A stretch of 64,000 nucleotides of DNA from an uncultured Roseovarius sp. (GTDB taxonomy: Bacteria > Pseudomonadota > Alphaproteobacteria > Rhodobacterales > Rhodobacteraceae): NCBI GenBank assembly GCA_947496175.1, contig CANMBU010000003.1, positions 372,001-436,000 on the forward strand, in the 5' to 3' direction. Positions 30,239 to 40,777 of the stretch are shown here, piece after piece. How positions within the stretch are numbered: position 1 is the first letter of the stretch; every line of letters starts with the position of its first letter. The position numbers and the translations under genes were made by a program. Below the pieces are notes generated by a model. The model did no database searches and was not told where the DNA came from. It saw nothing but the letters and a program-made list of their open reading frames with translations.

Positions 30239-31030
30239 ATGCCAATGCCAGCCGTTCGTATTCAAAGCCACGTGTATCTGATTGGCGCAGGGCCGGGCGA
30301 TCCTGATCTGTTGACGGTTAAAGCTTTGCGGCTGATCGAAACCGCGGATGTGGTGGTCTATGACAGGCTTGTCTCGCAACCCATTCTCAACCTGGTCAGT
30401 CCGGAGGCTGAGATGATTGATGTGGGAAAAGCGCCGGATCATCATCCGTTTCCGCAACCGAACATCAATTCGCTTTTGGTCTCGCTTTCGACGCGCTTTT
30501 CAAAGGTGGTTCGCCTCAAAGGAGGAGATCCTTACGTCTTTGGTCGTGGGTCGGAGGAAGCGGAAGTGTTGCGGGATGCTGGTGTGCCTTACACCGTTGT
30601 TCCTGGGATCACATCCGCACAAGGCATTGCCAGCACAACAGGTGTGCCACTGACCCATCGCGGACTGGCCACAGGCGTGCGGCTTGTGACAGGGCATTGC
30701 CGGGCCGGGCATGATCTTGATCTGGATTGGGAAGGTCTGGCCGACCCCGATACAACCTTGGTAGTTTATATGGGCCGGGGCCATGCAGCAGAGATTGCAC
30801 GCCGCTTGATGGTCGGTGGGTTGTCAGCAGAAATGCCAGTGATGCTTGTCGTCGATGGCACCCGACCGACCGAGGAACGTCATTTCACAACATTGGCCGG
30901 GTTGGGCGTAACAGCCGCCACAATCGACAAACGGCGACCTACGCTCATGGTGATTGGCCGGGTGGTTGAACTGGCCGACGATTTGGCAGTCCCTCTGGAG
31001 GCCGAGCTTGGACGGGTGGGCCATGGCTAG
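30239..31030 (+). CDS. nirE: Uroporphyrinogen-III C-methyltransferase
   Basis: VYLIGAGPGDPDLLTVKALRLIETADVVVYDRLVS; VVPGITSAQGIASTTGVPLTHRG. Confidence 0.95.
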   Translation: MPMPAVRIQSHVYLIGAGPGDPDLLTVKALRLIETADVVVYDRLVSQPILNLVSPEAEMIDVGKAPDHHPFPQPNINSLLVSLSTRFSKVVRLKGGDPYVFGRGSEEAEVLRDAGVPYTVVPGITSAQGIASTTGVPLTHRGLATGVRLVTGHCRAGHDLDLDWEGLADPDTTLVVYMGRGHAAEIARRLMVGGLSAEMPVMLVVDGTRPTEERHFTTLAGLGVTAATIDKRRPTLMVIGRVVELADDLAVPLEAELGRVGHG

Positions 31031-31340
31031 GCTTGCTTGGGTGTTTCTTATGACATGTGGGCTTGCCGCAGCGGCGTTGGCCAACACGAAAACGGATCGC
31101 GCCCCGGCCGAGCTGGAACGACTGGTGCTTCAGGATTGCGGATCCTGTCATGGGTTGACGCTCAAGGGTGGTTTAGGTCGACCAATCACACCTGAGGTGA
31201 TGCAGCATTTCGACCGTGAGGATCTGCGCGACATCATCCTGGATGGCATTCCGGGCACTGCGATGCCCCCCTGGCGGCAGGTCATGACCGAAAGCGAGGC
31301 GATGTGGATCGCCGACTACCTGCAAGGACGAGAGCGATGA
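31023..31340 (+). CDS. nirC: Periplasmic c-type cytochrome NirC
   Basis: Signal peptide and single CGSCH; between nirE and nirF. Confidence 0.85.
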   Translation: MARLAWVFLMTCGLAAAALANTKTDRAPAELERLVLQDCGSCHGLTLKGGLGRPITPEVMQHFDREDLRDIILDGIPGTAMPPWRQVMTESEAMWIADYLQGRER

Positions 31341-32485
31341 AGGTGTTTCTGAATGTTCTTTTTGTCCTGATGGGTGGCCTTGTGGCTGCCCAAGAGCGCG
31401 TTGTCGCCACCGGTGATCTGGGAGTTGTCGTTGAACGCGCCACCGGATCGGTTTTAATCGTGGATCAGTCCGAGATGGGTACAGTTGCGCGGGTCGAAGG
31501 GTTCGGTGATCTCAGCCATGCCAGCGTCGTCTTTTCACCTGATCAGCAGTTTGCCTATGTGTTTGGCCGCGACGGGGGGCTGACCAAGCTCGATCTTGTC
31601 ACACAAAGCATCGCCAACCGCGTCATCCAGGCGGGCAATTCCATTGGCGGCGCCATCTCGGATGATGGGGCGCTGATTGCGGTATCGAATTATGAACCGG
31701 GTGGCGTGAAAATCTTCGACGCCGAAACATTGGACCTTGTGGCTAATCTGCCCACCGGCTCCAAAACCATCGGGTTGGTCGATGCGCCGGGGCGCAAGTT
31801 TGTGTTTTCGCTCTGGGATGCCGGTGAGACATGGATTGCCGATCTCTCTGGCGACGAGATGCAGGTTGAGAAATTCGGCAATGTCGGTGTCAATCCTTAT
31901 GACGCCCTGATTACCGCCAATGGCCGCCGTTACATTGTCGGCCTGTTTGGCGAGGACGGGCTGACGGCGTTTGATCTGTGGGACGACACACCTCAGCCGC
32001 AAAAAATCCTTGCGGATTACGGGAAGGGTCAACAAGACCTGCCGGTGTACAAGATGCCACATCTGGAAGGTTGGGCATTGGCCGGGGATCGCTTTGTGCT
32101 TCCCGCTGTGGGGCATCATCAGGTGCTTTGGGTCAATTCCGCAAACCTGAAAGAGATCGGGCGCACCGACACCCATGGCCAGCCCATTTTTGCCGTCGCG
32201 CGCCCGGATGGCCGGCATGTCTGGGTGAATTATGCCCATCCCAACAATGACACGGTCGAAGTCATCGACAGCCTGACCGGCGAGGTCATTCAGACGCTCA
32301 CACCAGGGCCTGCCGTGCTGCATATGGAATTCACACCGCGCGGGCATCAGGTGTGGCTTTCCGTGCGTGATGCGAACCGCATCGACGTCTATGACACGCG
32401 CACATTCGAGAAGCTTGGCGAAATCCCCGCCGACACGCCTTCGGGCATATTTTTCACTGCAAGAGCGCACAAGATCGGGCTCTAG
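31337..32485 (+). CDS. nirF: Heme d1 biosynthesis protein NirF
   Basis: d1-type propeller without a c-heme domain; gene order. Confidence 0.9.
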   Translation: MKVFLNVLFVLMGGLVAAQERVVATGDLGVVVERATGSVLIVDQSEMGTVARVEGFGDLSHASVVFSPDQQFAYVFGRDGGLTKLDLVTQSIANRVIQAGNSIGGAISDDGALIAVSNYEPGGVKIFDAETLDLVANLPTGSKTIGLVDAPGRKFVFSLWDAGETWIADLSGDEMQVEKFGNVGVNPYDALITANGRRYIVGLFGEDGLTAFDLWDDTPQPQKILADYGKGQQDLPVYKMPHLEGWALAGDRFVLPAVGHHQVLWVNSANLKEIGRTDTHGQPIFAVARPDGRHVWVNYAHPNNDTVEVIDSLTGEVIQTLTPGPAVLHMEFTPRGHQVWLSVRDANRIDVYDTRTFEKLGEIPADTPSGIFFTARAHKIGL

Positions 32486-32495
32486 GAGGCTCTGA

Positions 32496-33476
32496 ATGGA
32501 TCTCGACGATCTGGATTGGAAACTGATGAACGATTGGCAACGCGCCTTGCCGCTGGTGCCGCGCCCGTTTCAGATCATCGCCGATGACCTCAAAACTCAG
32601 GAAAGCGATGTCATTCGTCGGCTCAAGTCGCTGCTTGATGTGGGCGCAATCAGCCGGGTTGGCGGCACGTGTCGCCCCAACACACTCGCGGCAAGTACAC
32701 TGGCCGCTATAGCGGCGCCTCTGGGGTACATCGAAGAGACCGCCGAAATCATCAACTCAGTCGAAGGTGTGAACCATTCCTATGAGCGCGAGAATGAGTG
32801 GAACATCTGGTTCGTGGCCACTGGGCCAACGCGGGCTTTTGTGGATGACGCTTTGGCACAAATCGCGGTGCGTACCGGATTGCGTGTCCTGGACCTGCGT
32901 CTGATTCGCCCATTCAATGTCGATCTCGGTTTTGCACTGGATGGCAAAGGCCAGATGCCCGCGCCACAGCCAGTAGATGACAGCGTGCCCCTGCGAGAGG
33001 GGGATCGCGCGGTGATGCAAGCCCTTTCTGAAGGATTGGAACCTGTGGAACGGCCCTTTGCCGTTCTGGCCAAAACTCTGGGTCGCGAAGAGGCAGATGT
33101 ATTGAGCCGGGTGCGCTCTCTCGCACAGGCCGGGATCCTGAGCCGGATTGGCTTAATTGTGCGCCACCGTCCGCTGGGATGGCGGTCAAACGCGATGTGC
33201 GTTTTCGATGTGCCCGAACATGAGATCCTTGAGAAAGGCGCTGCCCTGACCAAAGTACCCGGTGTGACGCTCTGTTACGAACGCAGGCCCGCACCCGATG
33301 TTTGGCCTTACACGCTCTACTGCATGATCCACGGTCGCAGCCGGGCCGAAACACTCGATGTTCTATCATTGGCACGGGTGCGCGCAGGTCTCACAGGCTA
33401 TCCCTACAAAGTTCTCTTCAGCTCCCGATGCTTCAAACAAACTGGTGCGCTGATCGACAGGAAGGAAAACGCATGA
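32496..33476 (+). CDS. nirDL: Siroheme decarboxylase, fused NirD-NirL
   Basis: Two tandem Lrp/AsnC-like halves (each LM..GLPLV.RPF pattern) in one 326-aa ORF. Confidence 0.88.
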   Translation: MDLDDLDWKLMNDWQRALPLVPRPFQIIADDLKTQESDVIRRLKSLLDVGAISRVGGTCRPNTLAASTLAAIAAPLGYIEETAEIINSVEGVNHSYERENEWNIWFVATGPTRAFVDDALAQIAVRTGLRVLDLRLIRPFNVDLGFALDGKGQMPAPQPVDDSVPLREGDRAVMQALSEGLEPVERPFAVLAKTLGREEADVLSRVRSLAQAGILSRIGLIVRHRPLGWRSNAMCVFDVPEHEILEKGAALTKVPGVTLCYERRPAPDVWPYTLYCMIHGRSRAETLDVLSLARVRAGLTGYPYKVLFSSRCFKQTGALIDRKENA

Positions 33477-33922
33477 CTCTAGACGACATAGATCGCCAGA
33501 TCATCAACACGCTGCAAGGGGGCTTTCCGCTGTCTTCTCGTCCCTATGCAGAGTTCGCACAGACGCTTGACCTTAGCGAAGACGCGTTGATCGCGCGCCT
33601 TTCTGCGATGAAAGACGCAGGTGTGATCACCCGGTTTGGCCCTTTTCTGGATGCCGCTGCGATGGGTGGCGCGTTTTGCTTGTGTGCCATTGCAGCGCCT
33701 GAAGATCAGTTTGAAACTGTGACCGAGGCGGTGAATGCGTTCCCCGAAGTAGCGCACAATTACAAGCGCACGCATCGGCTGAATATGTGGTTCGTGCTGG
33801 CCACCGAAACCGAATCCGGGATTACGGAGGCCGCCGATGCCATCGAAGTGGCTACTGGCCTCACCGTGTTCCGCTTCCCCAAGCTAAAGGAGTTCTTCGT
33901 GGGCTTCCGGGTGGCAGCATGA
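33473..33922 (+). CDS. nirG: Siroheme decarboxylase subunit NirG-like
   Basis: MTLDDIDRQIINTLQGGFPLSSRPYAEFAQ; ATGA-type overlap with nirDL. Confidence 0.85.
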   Translation: MTLDDIDRQIINTLQGGFPLSSRPYAEFAQTLDLSEDALIARLSAMKDAGVITRFGPFLDAAAMGGAFCLCAIAAPEDQFETVTEAVNAFPEVAHNYKRTHRLNMWFVLATETESGITEAADAIEVATGLTVFRFPKLKEFFVGFRVAA

Positions 33923-34407
33923 GCCTGAGTGTCGAAGACCGCCGTTTGATTGCCGCCTGTCAAGGCGGGTTGCCTTTCGTGCTTGCACCCTATGCCGCGA
34001 TTGCCAAAGATCTTGGCGTGGCCGAGACAGAGGTGATCGACCGCCTTGGTGCGCTCAAGGCGCGCGGAGTTATCCGTCGCATCGGTATTGCGCCGAACCA
34101 CTACAAGCTCGGCATGACGGCCAACGGCATGTCCGTGTGGGACGTTGACGACAGCATCGCCGAAGAGATCGGTCCGCTTGTGGGGGCCATGGAGGAGGTC
34201 ACGCATTGCTACCTGCGCCCGCGTGCCTTGCCCGACTGGCCCTACAACCTCTTTGCCATGGTGCACGGCAGCAACCGTGATGAGGTTGAGGAAAAACGAG
34301 GCCGGATTGCCGAATTGCTCGGCGACGCCTGCCGCGCGTCCGACATTCTCTATTCCACCGAAATCCTGAAGAAAACGGGCCTGCGCCTGAAGAAAGGAGC
34401 CGCCTGA
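33919..34407 (+). CDS. nirH: Siroheme decarboxylase subunit NirH-like
   Basis: [34 protein letters not shown]. Confidence 0.85.
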   Translation: MSLSVEDRRLIAACQGGLPFVLAPYAAIAKDLGVAETEVIDRLGALKARGVIRRIGIAPNHYKLGMTANGMSVWDVDDSIAEEIGPLVGAMEEVTHCYLRPRALPDWPYNLFAMVHGSNRDEVEEKRGRIAELLGDACRASDILYSTEILKKTGLRLKKGAA

Positions 34408-35618
34408 TGTTCCGATTGTCGCAATATATGGAGCAATTGATCACACCGACACCCGTGCGTCAGAGACGCGACGACGTGCGCCCTGTGGTGATCTGGAACC
34501 TGACGCGGCGATGCAATCTGAAATGCCGCCACTGTTACACGACGTCTGCGGACGTGCCGTTTCCCGGAGAGCTGAGCACAGAGAAAGTCATCGAGGTTCT
34601 CGATGATCTGGCCGGGTTCAAACTTCCCGCGCTGATCCTGTCCGGCGGTGAGCCTCTGTCGCGCCCCGATTTCTTTGAGATTGCGGCCTATGCACGCAAG
34701 CGGTTCCGGTATCTGGCGCTTTCAACCAATGGCACCAGGATTGAAGGCGAGGTGGCACAGAAGGTTGCCGAGATCGGTTTCAACTATGTGGGTATTTCCA
34801 TTGATGGTGTGGGCAAAACCAATGACTGGTTCCGCGGCAAAGAGGGGGCCTTTGAAGAGGCTCTGACCGGTGTTCAAAACTGCAAAGAGCTTGGTATCAA
34901 GGTTGGTCTGCGGTTTACACCCACAGATGAAAACGCCGAACAACTCTCTGAAATTCTTGATCTCTGCGAGGCGGAAGGCATCGACAAGTTCTACATGTCC
35001 CATCTGGTCTATGCCGGGCGGGGTAACAAAAACCGCGGTGAGGATGCCGGGCATATCCGGGCGCGCAACGCTGTGAACCTGCTGATTGACCGAGCCTGGC
35101 GCGCGTTGAAAGAGGGACGGCACTTTGAGGTTGTGACCGGCAACAATGACGCCGATGCCGTGCTGTTCCTCAATTGGGTGCGAGACAACTTTGCCGAAGA
35201 GCAGGCAGAGCATGTTGAAAAGCACCTGGTGGCCTGGGGCGGCAATTCCTCGGGTGTGGGCGTGGCCAATATCGACCCCACCGGCAAGGTGCACCCCGAT
35301 ACCTATTGGTCCGACTACACGATCGGCAATGTCAAACAGACGCCGTTCACGGAACTCTGGACCGGCAATGATGAAATGCTGGCGCTTTTGCGCACGCGAC
35401 CCCGCCCCTTGGAAGGGCGCTGTGGCGCTTGTGCGCACAAGGATGTTTGCGGTGGCAACACCCGTATTCGCGCCTTGCAGTTGACCGGCAACCCGTGGGC
35501 GGAGGATCCGGCCTGTTATCTCAACGACGCCGAGATTGGTGTCGATGCGGACATGCCACGTCTGGAAGTGACCACGTTCAAAGGGAAAAAATATGATCCG
35601 CAGCATCGTTTTTACTAG
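34407..35618 (+). CDS. nirJ: Radical SAM heme d1 biosynthesis protein NirJ
   Basis: [21 protein letters not shown]-terminal SPASM-like [20 protein letters not shown]. Confidence 0.95.
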   Translation: MFRLSQYMEQLITPTPVRQRRDDVRPVVIWNLTRRCNLKCRHCYTTSADVPFPGELSTEKVIEVLDDLAGFKLPALILSGGEPLSRPDFFEIAAYARKRFRYLALSTNGTRIEGEVAQKVAEIGFNYVGISIDGVGKTNDWFRGKEGAFEEALTGVQNCKELGIKVGLRFTPTDENAEQLSEILDLCEAEGIDKFYMSHLVYAGRGNKNRGEDAGHIRARNAVNLLIDRAWRALKEGRHFEVVTGNNDADAVLFLNWVRDNFAEEQAEHVEKHLVAWGGNSSGVGVANIDPTGKVHPDTYWSDYTIGNVKQTPFTELWTGNDEMLALLRTRPRPLEGRCGACAHKDVCGGNTRIRALQLTGNPWAEDPACYLNDAEIGVDADMPRLEVTTFKGKKYDPQHRFY

Positions 35619-37128
35619 CGTTTTCAGCGCTTTGGGCAGTGTTGTTGCAGCGGCAGAGCCCGAGGTCCTCTTTGCCACCCATTGCGCGGTGTGTCACGGC
35701 GATGACCGGTTGGGCGGGCTTGGTCCGGCGCTTATCCCCGAAAGCCTGCGCCGGTTGAAGGGCGACAAGCTTGAGGCGGTGATCACACATGGTCGGGATG
35801 CCACGCAGATGCCCGCCTTTGGGGATCAGCTCTCGACCAAGGATATCGCGACACTGGCCGCGTTCCTGCATGAACCTCTGCCTGAAATCCCGGTCTGGGA
35901 TGCGGCAAAGATTGAAAGCACGCTTGTTCAAAATGAGGACTACATCGCACCCGCCGGGCCAGAGCACAAAGCTGATCCACTGAACCTGTTTGTCGTGGTG
36001 GAAACTGGCGATCACCACATCAGCGTTCTGGATGGTGACACGTTGGAGGTGTTGAATCGCCTGCCCACGCCTCTGGCCGTGCATGGTGGCCCGAAATTCA
36101 GCCCTGATGGCCGATATGTTTTTGTGATGTCCCGCGATGGCTGGGTGCAAAAGGTTGATCTTTGGAACATGTCCGAGGTCGCGCGCGTGCGCGCTGGTGT
36201 GAATAGCCGCAACATCGCGATGAGCGGCGATGGTAAATGGCTGGCTGTCGCGAATTACCTGCCGATGACGCTGACCATCCTGTCGACCGAAGATCTGAGC
36301 GTCGCCGAGGTCAAGGATATTGTCGGCAAGAACGGCGAGGCCAGTCGCGTCTCTGCGGTTTATCAGGCCCCACCAAGAGAAAGCTTCGTTCTGGCGCTCA
36401 AGGATGTGCCCGAGATTTGGGAAGTTTTCTATGGGGAAGACCCGCCATTCTATGGCTTTGTGCATGACTTCCGTGACGAAGGGCCCTTGGGCTATGACGA
36501 GTCGTTCCCGGTGCGGCAGATCACGTTGCCTGATGTGCTCGACGATTTCTTCTTCAGCCAGGACTATGAATACGTCATGGGCGCGTCGCGGGACGGGCAG
36601 GGCGGTCAGGTGGTTGATCTGGTGATTGGTCACAAGATTGCCGATCTCGATCTGCCCGGTATGCCGCATTTGGGCTCTGGCATCACGTGGGAACGAGACG
36701 GCACCACGGTCATGGCCACGCCGCATCTGCGCGATGGGGTATTGTCGGTCATTGACATGGAAACCTGGGAAACGGTGGATCAGATCACCACTGAAGGCCC
36801 CGGTTTCTTTCTCAGAAGCCATGTGAATTCGAACTACCTGTGGGCAGATGTGTTCTTTGGCCCCAACCGTGACGTGATGCACGTGATCGACAAGCAAAGT
36901 CTGGAGATCGTGAAAACCCTGCGCCCCGCGCCGGGTAAAACCGCGGCGCATGTGGAGTTTGACAGATACGGCAAATACGTGCTGGTCAGCCTGTGGGACG
37001 AGGACGGCGCGGTGATTGTCTATGACGCAGCAACGCTGGAGGAAATCAAGCGGCTGCCAATGGTGAAACCATCAGGAAAATACAATGTATTCAACAAGAT
37101 TACCTTTTCTGCCGGGACAAGCCACTGA
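35593..37128 (+). CDS. nirN: NirN, cytochrome c/d1 dihydro-heme d1 dehydrogenase-like
   Basis: CAVCH c-heme plus d1 propeller; distinct from nirS; end of the nir operon. Confidence 0.88.
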   Translation: MIRSIVFTSVFSALGSVVAAAEPEVLFATHCAVCHGDDRLGGLGPALIPESLRRLKGDKLEAVITHGRDATQMPAFGDQLSTKDIATLAAFLHEPLPEIPVWDAAKIESTLVQNEDYIAPAGPEHKADPLNLFVVVETGDHHISVLDGDTLEVLNRLPTPLAVHGGPKFSPDGRYVFVMSRDGWVQKVDLWNMSEVARVRAGVNSRNIAMSGDGKWLAVANYLPMTLTILSTEDLSVAEVKDIVGKNGEASRVSAVYQAPPRESFVLALKDVPEIWEVFYGEDPPFYGFVHDFRDEGPLGYDESFPVRQITLPDVLDDFFFSQDYEYVMGASRDGQGGQVVDLVIGHKIADLDLPGMPHLGSGITWERDGTTVMATPHLRDGVLSVIDMETWETVDQITTEGPGFFLRSHVNSNYLWADVFFGPNRDVMHVIDKQSLEIVKTLRPAPGKTAAHVEFDRYGKYVLVSLWDEDGAVIVYDAATLEEIKRLPMVKPSGKYNVFNKITFSAGTSH

Positions 37129-37819
37129 GCTTTTGATCGTTTCGCATGGCTCGCCCTCTGATCCCGAACCGCAAGAGCGTTTTGTGCGCCGCCTTGCCAC
37201 ACGCGTGGGTGCGCGGACGGGAGCGGACGTGCGCGGCACGACACTGGCCAAACCCGGCGCGCTGGAGGCTGCCGTTTCAGGGTTTCGCGCTCCGATGGTC
37301 TTTCCGCAGTTCATGACCGATGGCTGGTTTGTCTCAACGAATTTGCAAAACCGGCTGGCCAAGGCGGGGCTGACGGCGTGGACGACGCTGACACCTTTGG
37401 GGTTAAACGCAAAGCTGCCGGATCTGGCGCTGCGCAGGGTGCGAACCGAAATCTCTACGCTGGGACTGCCCGAGCAGGACACCACACTTGTGGTGGCGGC
37501 TCACGGCTCTCCATCTGATCCGCGTCCGGCAAGGGCGACAGAGGCCTTTGTGTCAGTTTTGAAAACAGACGGCGCGTTTCACGATGTGCGCGTGGGCTAT
37601 GTCGATGAAGACCCCTCATTGGAAGAGGCCGCCTCCGTCGATGGTCCGGCGATCGTCCTGCCGTTTTTTGCAGCACGGGCTGGGCATGTTCTGGAGGACC
37701 TGCCAGAAGCGCTGGACGCGGCGGGCTTCACCGGTCCAGTTCTGCCGCCCATCGGAGCGTGGGACGAAATCCCATTCCTCATTGCCGCGCTTTTGCAACG
37801 TCAAAAGGCCGCTGCATGA
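37085..37819 (+). CDS. CbiX/SirB-like sirohydrochlorin chelatase family protein with two repeats
   Basis: IVSHGSPSDPEPQERF and VAAHGSPSDPRPARAT in the two halves; overlaps the nirN 3' end. Confidence 0.8.
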   Translation: MYSTRLPFLPGQATELLIVSHGSPSDPEPQERFVRRLATRVGARTGADVRGTTLAKPGALEAAVSGFRAPMVFPQFMTDGWFVSTNLQNRLAKAGLTAWTTLTPLGLNAKLPDLALRRVRTEISTLGLPEQDTTLVVAAHGSPSDPRPARATEAFVSVLKTDGAFHDVRVGYVDEDPSLEEAASVDGPAIVLPFFAARAGHVLEDLPEALDAAGFTGPVLPPIGAWDEIPFLIAALLQRQKAAA

Positions 37820-38043
37820 GTGACGCCCGTTGGCCCATCTGGAAGCTGAGCATTCTGCTTTACCCCTTTGCCGCCGGGGCCGTCGCAATCAATCTCTTTT
37901 TGCTCTTCCTGATGCTGCAAGCCATTGGCGTGACGGCAATTTCACCGGAAACCTCGGTTATGGGCGGCATCATCCTTGGTGTGCCTGCGGCTTGGGCTTC
38001 GGGCAAATGGGCGCGGCATTTGATGGATGAAGCGGACTCTTGA
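37816..38043 (+). CDS. Small two-TM protein, 75 aa
   Basis: MSDARWPIWKLSILLYPFAAGAVAINLFLLFLMLQAIG...; ATGA overlap with the preceding gene. Confidence 0.75.
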   Translation: MSDARWPIWKLSILLYPFAAGAVAINLFLLFLMLQAIGVTAISPETSVMGGIILGVPAAWASGKWARHLMDEADS

Positions 38044-38053
38044 CCTTGGTTAA
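38040..38053. promoter_or_regulatory. Dnr/NnrR-type box upstream of hemA
   Basis: TTGACCTTGGTTAA, identical to the nosR box. Confidence 0.75.
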
Positions 38054-38112
38054 GGTCTGCAGCGTGTGCAGATGGTTTTCTGAGTTCAAATAAGTCAGCC
38101 TGGAGAGCCATC

Positions 38113-39327
38113 ATGGATTACGACCGTTTCTTTACCACCGCGTTGGATGATCTTCGGGCATCAGGCAATTACCGCATTTTCGCCGAGCTGGAACGCCCTG
38201 TAGAGGACGCACCGCAAGCTATTCAGCATGTTGAAGGGCAGACCCGCCCCGTGACAGTGTGGTGCTCCAACGATTATCTCGGCATGGGCAAAAGCCCCCT
38301 GGTGCGCGAAACCATTGCCAAAACGGTGATGGAAGACGGCGCCGGCGCCGGAGGCACGCGCAATATCTCGGGCACGGCGCATCTGCATGTTGAGCTGGAA
38401 AAAACACTCGCGGAACTGCACGGCAAGGAAGCCGCGCTTTTGTTCACATCCGGGTATGTGTCCAACTGGGCCAGTCTTTCAACGCTCGGATCAAAACTGC
38501 CCGACTGCACGATCCTGTCGGATGCCAAGAACCATGCCTCGATGATCGAAGGCATCCGCCATTCCAAGGCGCGCAAGGTGATATGGGAGCATAACGATCC
38601 CGAAGACCTCAATCGCAAGCTCGCGGCCCTTCCCAAGGAGAGCGCCAAAATCGTGGCGTTTGAAAGCGTCTATTCCATGGATGGTGACATCTCTCCGATG
38701 GCTGAAATTCTGGATGTGGCCGAGGCGCATGGGGCGATGACATACTTGGATGAAGTGCATGCCGTTGGGCTCTATGGTCCGCGTGGGGGTGGCATTGCGG
38801 ACCGCGAAGGTCTGGCGCATCGGGTGACAGTGATTGAGGGCACATTGGCAAAAGCCTTCGGTGTTCTCGGTGGATACGTGGCGGCCTCGGCTGCTCTTTG
38901 CGACTTCATTCGGAGTTTCGCCAGCGGGTTCATTTTCACGACTGCACTTCCACCTGCCTTGGCGGCGGGCGCGAATGCCAGTGTGCGCCACCTGATGGAA
39001 TCAGACATGGAGCGGATGCGTCAGCGGAGGAATGTTGCGCGTCTGCGTGCACGCCTGGACCAGCAACGCATTCCGCATATGCAAAACCCAAGCCACATTG
39101 TGCCAGTGATGGTGGGCGACCCGTTTAAAGCCAAGTTCCTGAGTGATACACTGTTAGAGCAGTACCAGATCTACGTGCAGCCGATCAATTATCCCACGGT
39201 GGCCAAAGGCACCGAGCGGCTGCGGATCACGCCATCGCCCCTGCACACCGAGGCCGATATTGATCATCTGGCAAATGCGCTCTCAGAGCTTTGGGCGCAA
39301 TGCGCACTCAGTCGCGCGGTGGCTTAA
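38113..39327 (+). CDS. hemA: 5-aminolevulinate synthase
   Basis: [71 protein letters not shown]. Confidence 0.95.
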   Translation: MDYDRFFTTALDDLRASGNYRIFAELERPVEDAPQAIQHVEGQTRPVTVWCSNDYLGMGKSPLVRETIAKTVMEDGAGAGGTRNISGTAHLHVELEKTLAELHGKEAALLFTSGYVSNWASLSTLGSKLPDCTILSDAKNHASMIEGIRHSKARKVIWEHNDPEDLNRKLAALPKESAKIVAFESVYSMDGDISPMAEILDVAEAHGAMTYLDEVHAVGLYGPRGGGIADREGLAHRVTVIEGTLAKAFGVLGGYVAASAALCDFIRSFASGFIFTTALPPALAAGANASVRHLMESDMERMRQRRNVARLRARLDQQRIPHMQNPSHIVPVMVGDPFKAKFLSDTLLEQYQIYVQPINYPTVAKGTERLRITPSPLHTEADIDHLANALSELWAQCALSRAVA

Positions 39328-39335
39328 GACGCACT

Positions 39336-40256
39336 TCAGGCGCGGTAGACAATTTTGCAATCTGCGAAGGTCGCCATAGCGGCGGCATGATCTGCCGGTG
39401 GCAGAACCGAGAGCGCGGTGGACAGCCCATCCGCCAACGCTGCGGTTGGTGCCGTTACGGACACAACCTCAAGTGCTTTTGGATTTGCCCCGGTGCTGGG
39501 GTCAAAGATATGTCCAGACGCGCCGACTTGCGTCCCAAATGGCGCTGACGTCGCCAAAGCACGGTCGCTGAGTGTGACTCGGGTTGCAATCTCACCCGAC
39601 GGCGCCTGAATCCCGGCGCGCCATGGCCGACCATCAACGGCATGACCCTGCGCGCGCAACTCGCCCATATCGACCAGTACATTGCTCAGGTCATGCGACC
39701 TCAAAAGATCCGCAACCCGGTCTGTGACATACCCTTGGGCAATTCCGTTGAGAGTCAGAGCCGCACCGTCACGGCGAAGGCTCACTTGGCCGGTGTCAAA
39801 TTCGACACCGGCCCAGCCCACCTTGGACCGCGCCACATCCAATTCTTCCTGTGATGGCTGGCGCCCCTCATTCGTGGCCTGTGCGGTCACGTCAAAGATG
39901 GGCTGTACGGTTGGGTCAAAGGCACCCTGGCTGGTTTTGTGCAAATGATCGGAGAGCGCCAAGACTGTCAGAAAATCCGGAGGTGGGGTTGCGAGAACCC
40001 CATCACGGTTGAGTTGGGAAAGCATAGAGGCAGGGCGATACAGGCTAAAGATGCCCTCAAGCCGCCCAAGCTCGGCTTCCACGGCAGCAAAGATGGGACG
40101 CGCTTCGTCGGCCGTTACGCCTACCAACCGCAACGAGGCTGGAGCGCCAAGTGCAATACCACGCCAGCTCGCGCCTGGTGCAGCATGAGCAGGCAAGGCG
40201 GCACAGCTACACGCGGCGGCTGACATGGACAGAAAACGTCGGCGGGAGCAGCTCAT
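39336..40256 (-). CDS. nosX: NosX, ApbE-like FAD:protein FMN transferase
   Basis: Tat-like RRRFLSMSAAA; ALTLNGIAQGYVTDRVADLL; LATSAPFGTQVGASGHIFDPSTG. Confidence 0.88.
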   Translation of the reverse strand: MSCSRRRFLSMSAAACSCAALPAHAAPGASWRGIALGAPASLRLVGVTADEARPIFAAVEAELGRLEGIFSLYRPASMLSQLNRDGVLATPPPDFLTVLALSDHLHKTSQGAFDPTVQPIFDVTAQATNEGRQPSQEELDVARSKVGWAGVEFDTGQVSLRRDGAALTLNGIAQGYVTDRVADLLRSHDLSNVLVDMGELRAQGHAVDGRPWRAGIQAPSGEIATRVTLSDRALATSAPFGTQVGASGHIFDPSTGANPKALEVVSVTAPTAALADGLSTALSVLPPADHAAAMATFADCKIVYRA

Positions 40257-40777
40257 GACGTTGGCTCCGTCAATGGGATATCGGGATCAACCGGGCCGAT
40301 GACAACCTCGTCGGGGATCTCTTCCAGCGACACAATGCGCCCACCATACTGCGCGACAAAGGCTTCGGCCTTGGCCTCTTCCGCGAAAGGCACCACCTCA
40401 GGCGCGCCCATTCCTCCGCGAATACCGCCTTCGATCACGAACACAGCGGTGTCCGCAACGGTCCAATTGTCGATGCCTGGTGTTTGCCAGTCACTGGCCA
40501 CGCCCATATCGCTGACATAGGTGACAATGACGCGGCGATCGCGCTCGGGGCTTTTGAGAAAGGCCATCGCGTCACGCACCTGCGCAAAGAAGAGCGGCGC
40601 TGGCATGCCTTCGAGATGGATTTGCGCCTTGGGGCCGCCATGTTCCAGCACGCTCATCTGACAAAAATAACTGACCGCCTCGACGCTCATGTCGATCGGT
40701 TGCGGGATTTCGGCGATCTCTTCCTTGCAGGCCCCAAGACAGGCCAGAGCGGCAAGAGTGAGGACAGTCCGTTTCAT
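40253..40777 (-). CDS. nosL: NosL copper chaperone lipoprotein
   Basis: Lipobox LGACK; CQMSVLEHGGPKAQI. Confidence 0.9.
   Translation of the reverse strand: MKRTVLTLAALACLGACKEEIAEIPQPIDMSVEAVSYFCQMSVLEHGGPKAQIHLEGMPAPLFFAQVRDAMAFLKSPERDRRVIVTYVSDMGVASDWQTPGIDNWTVADTAVFVIEGGIRGGMGAPEVVPFAEEAKAEAFVAQYGGRIVSLEEIPDEVVIGPVDPDIPLTEPTS

Noticed and set aside
35578-36951. 457-aa minus-strand ORF antisense to nirN
   Set aside because: No recognisable domain; the opposite strand encodes a clear c/d1 cytochrome
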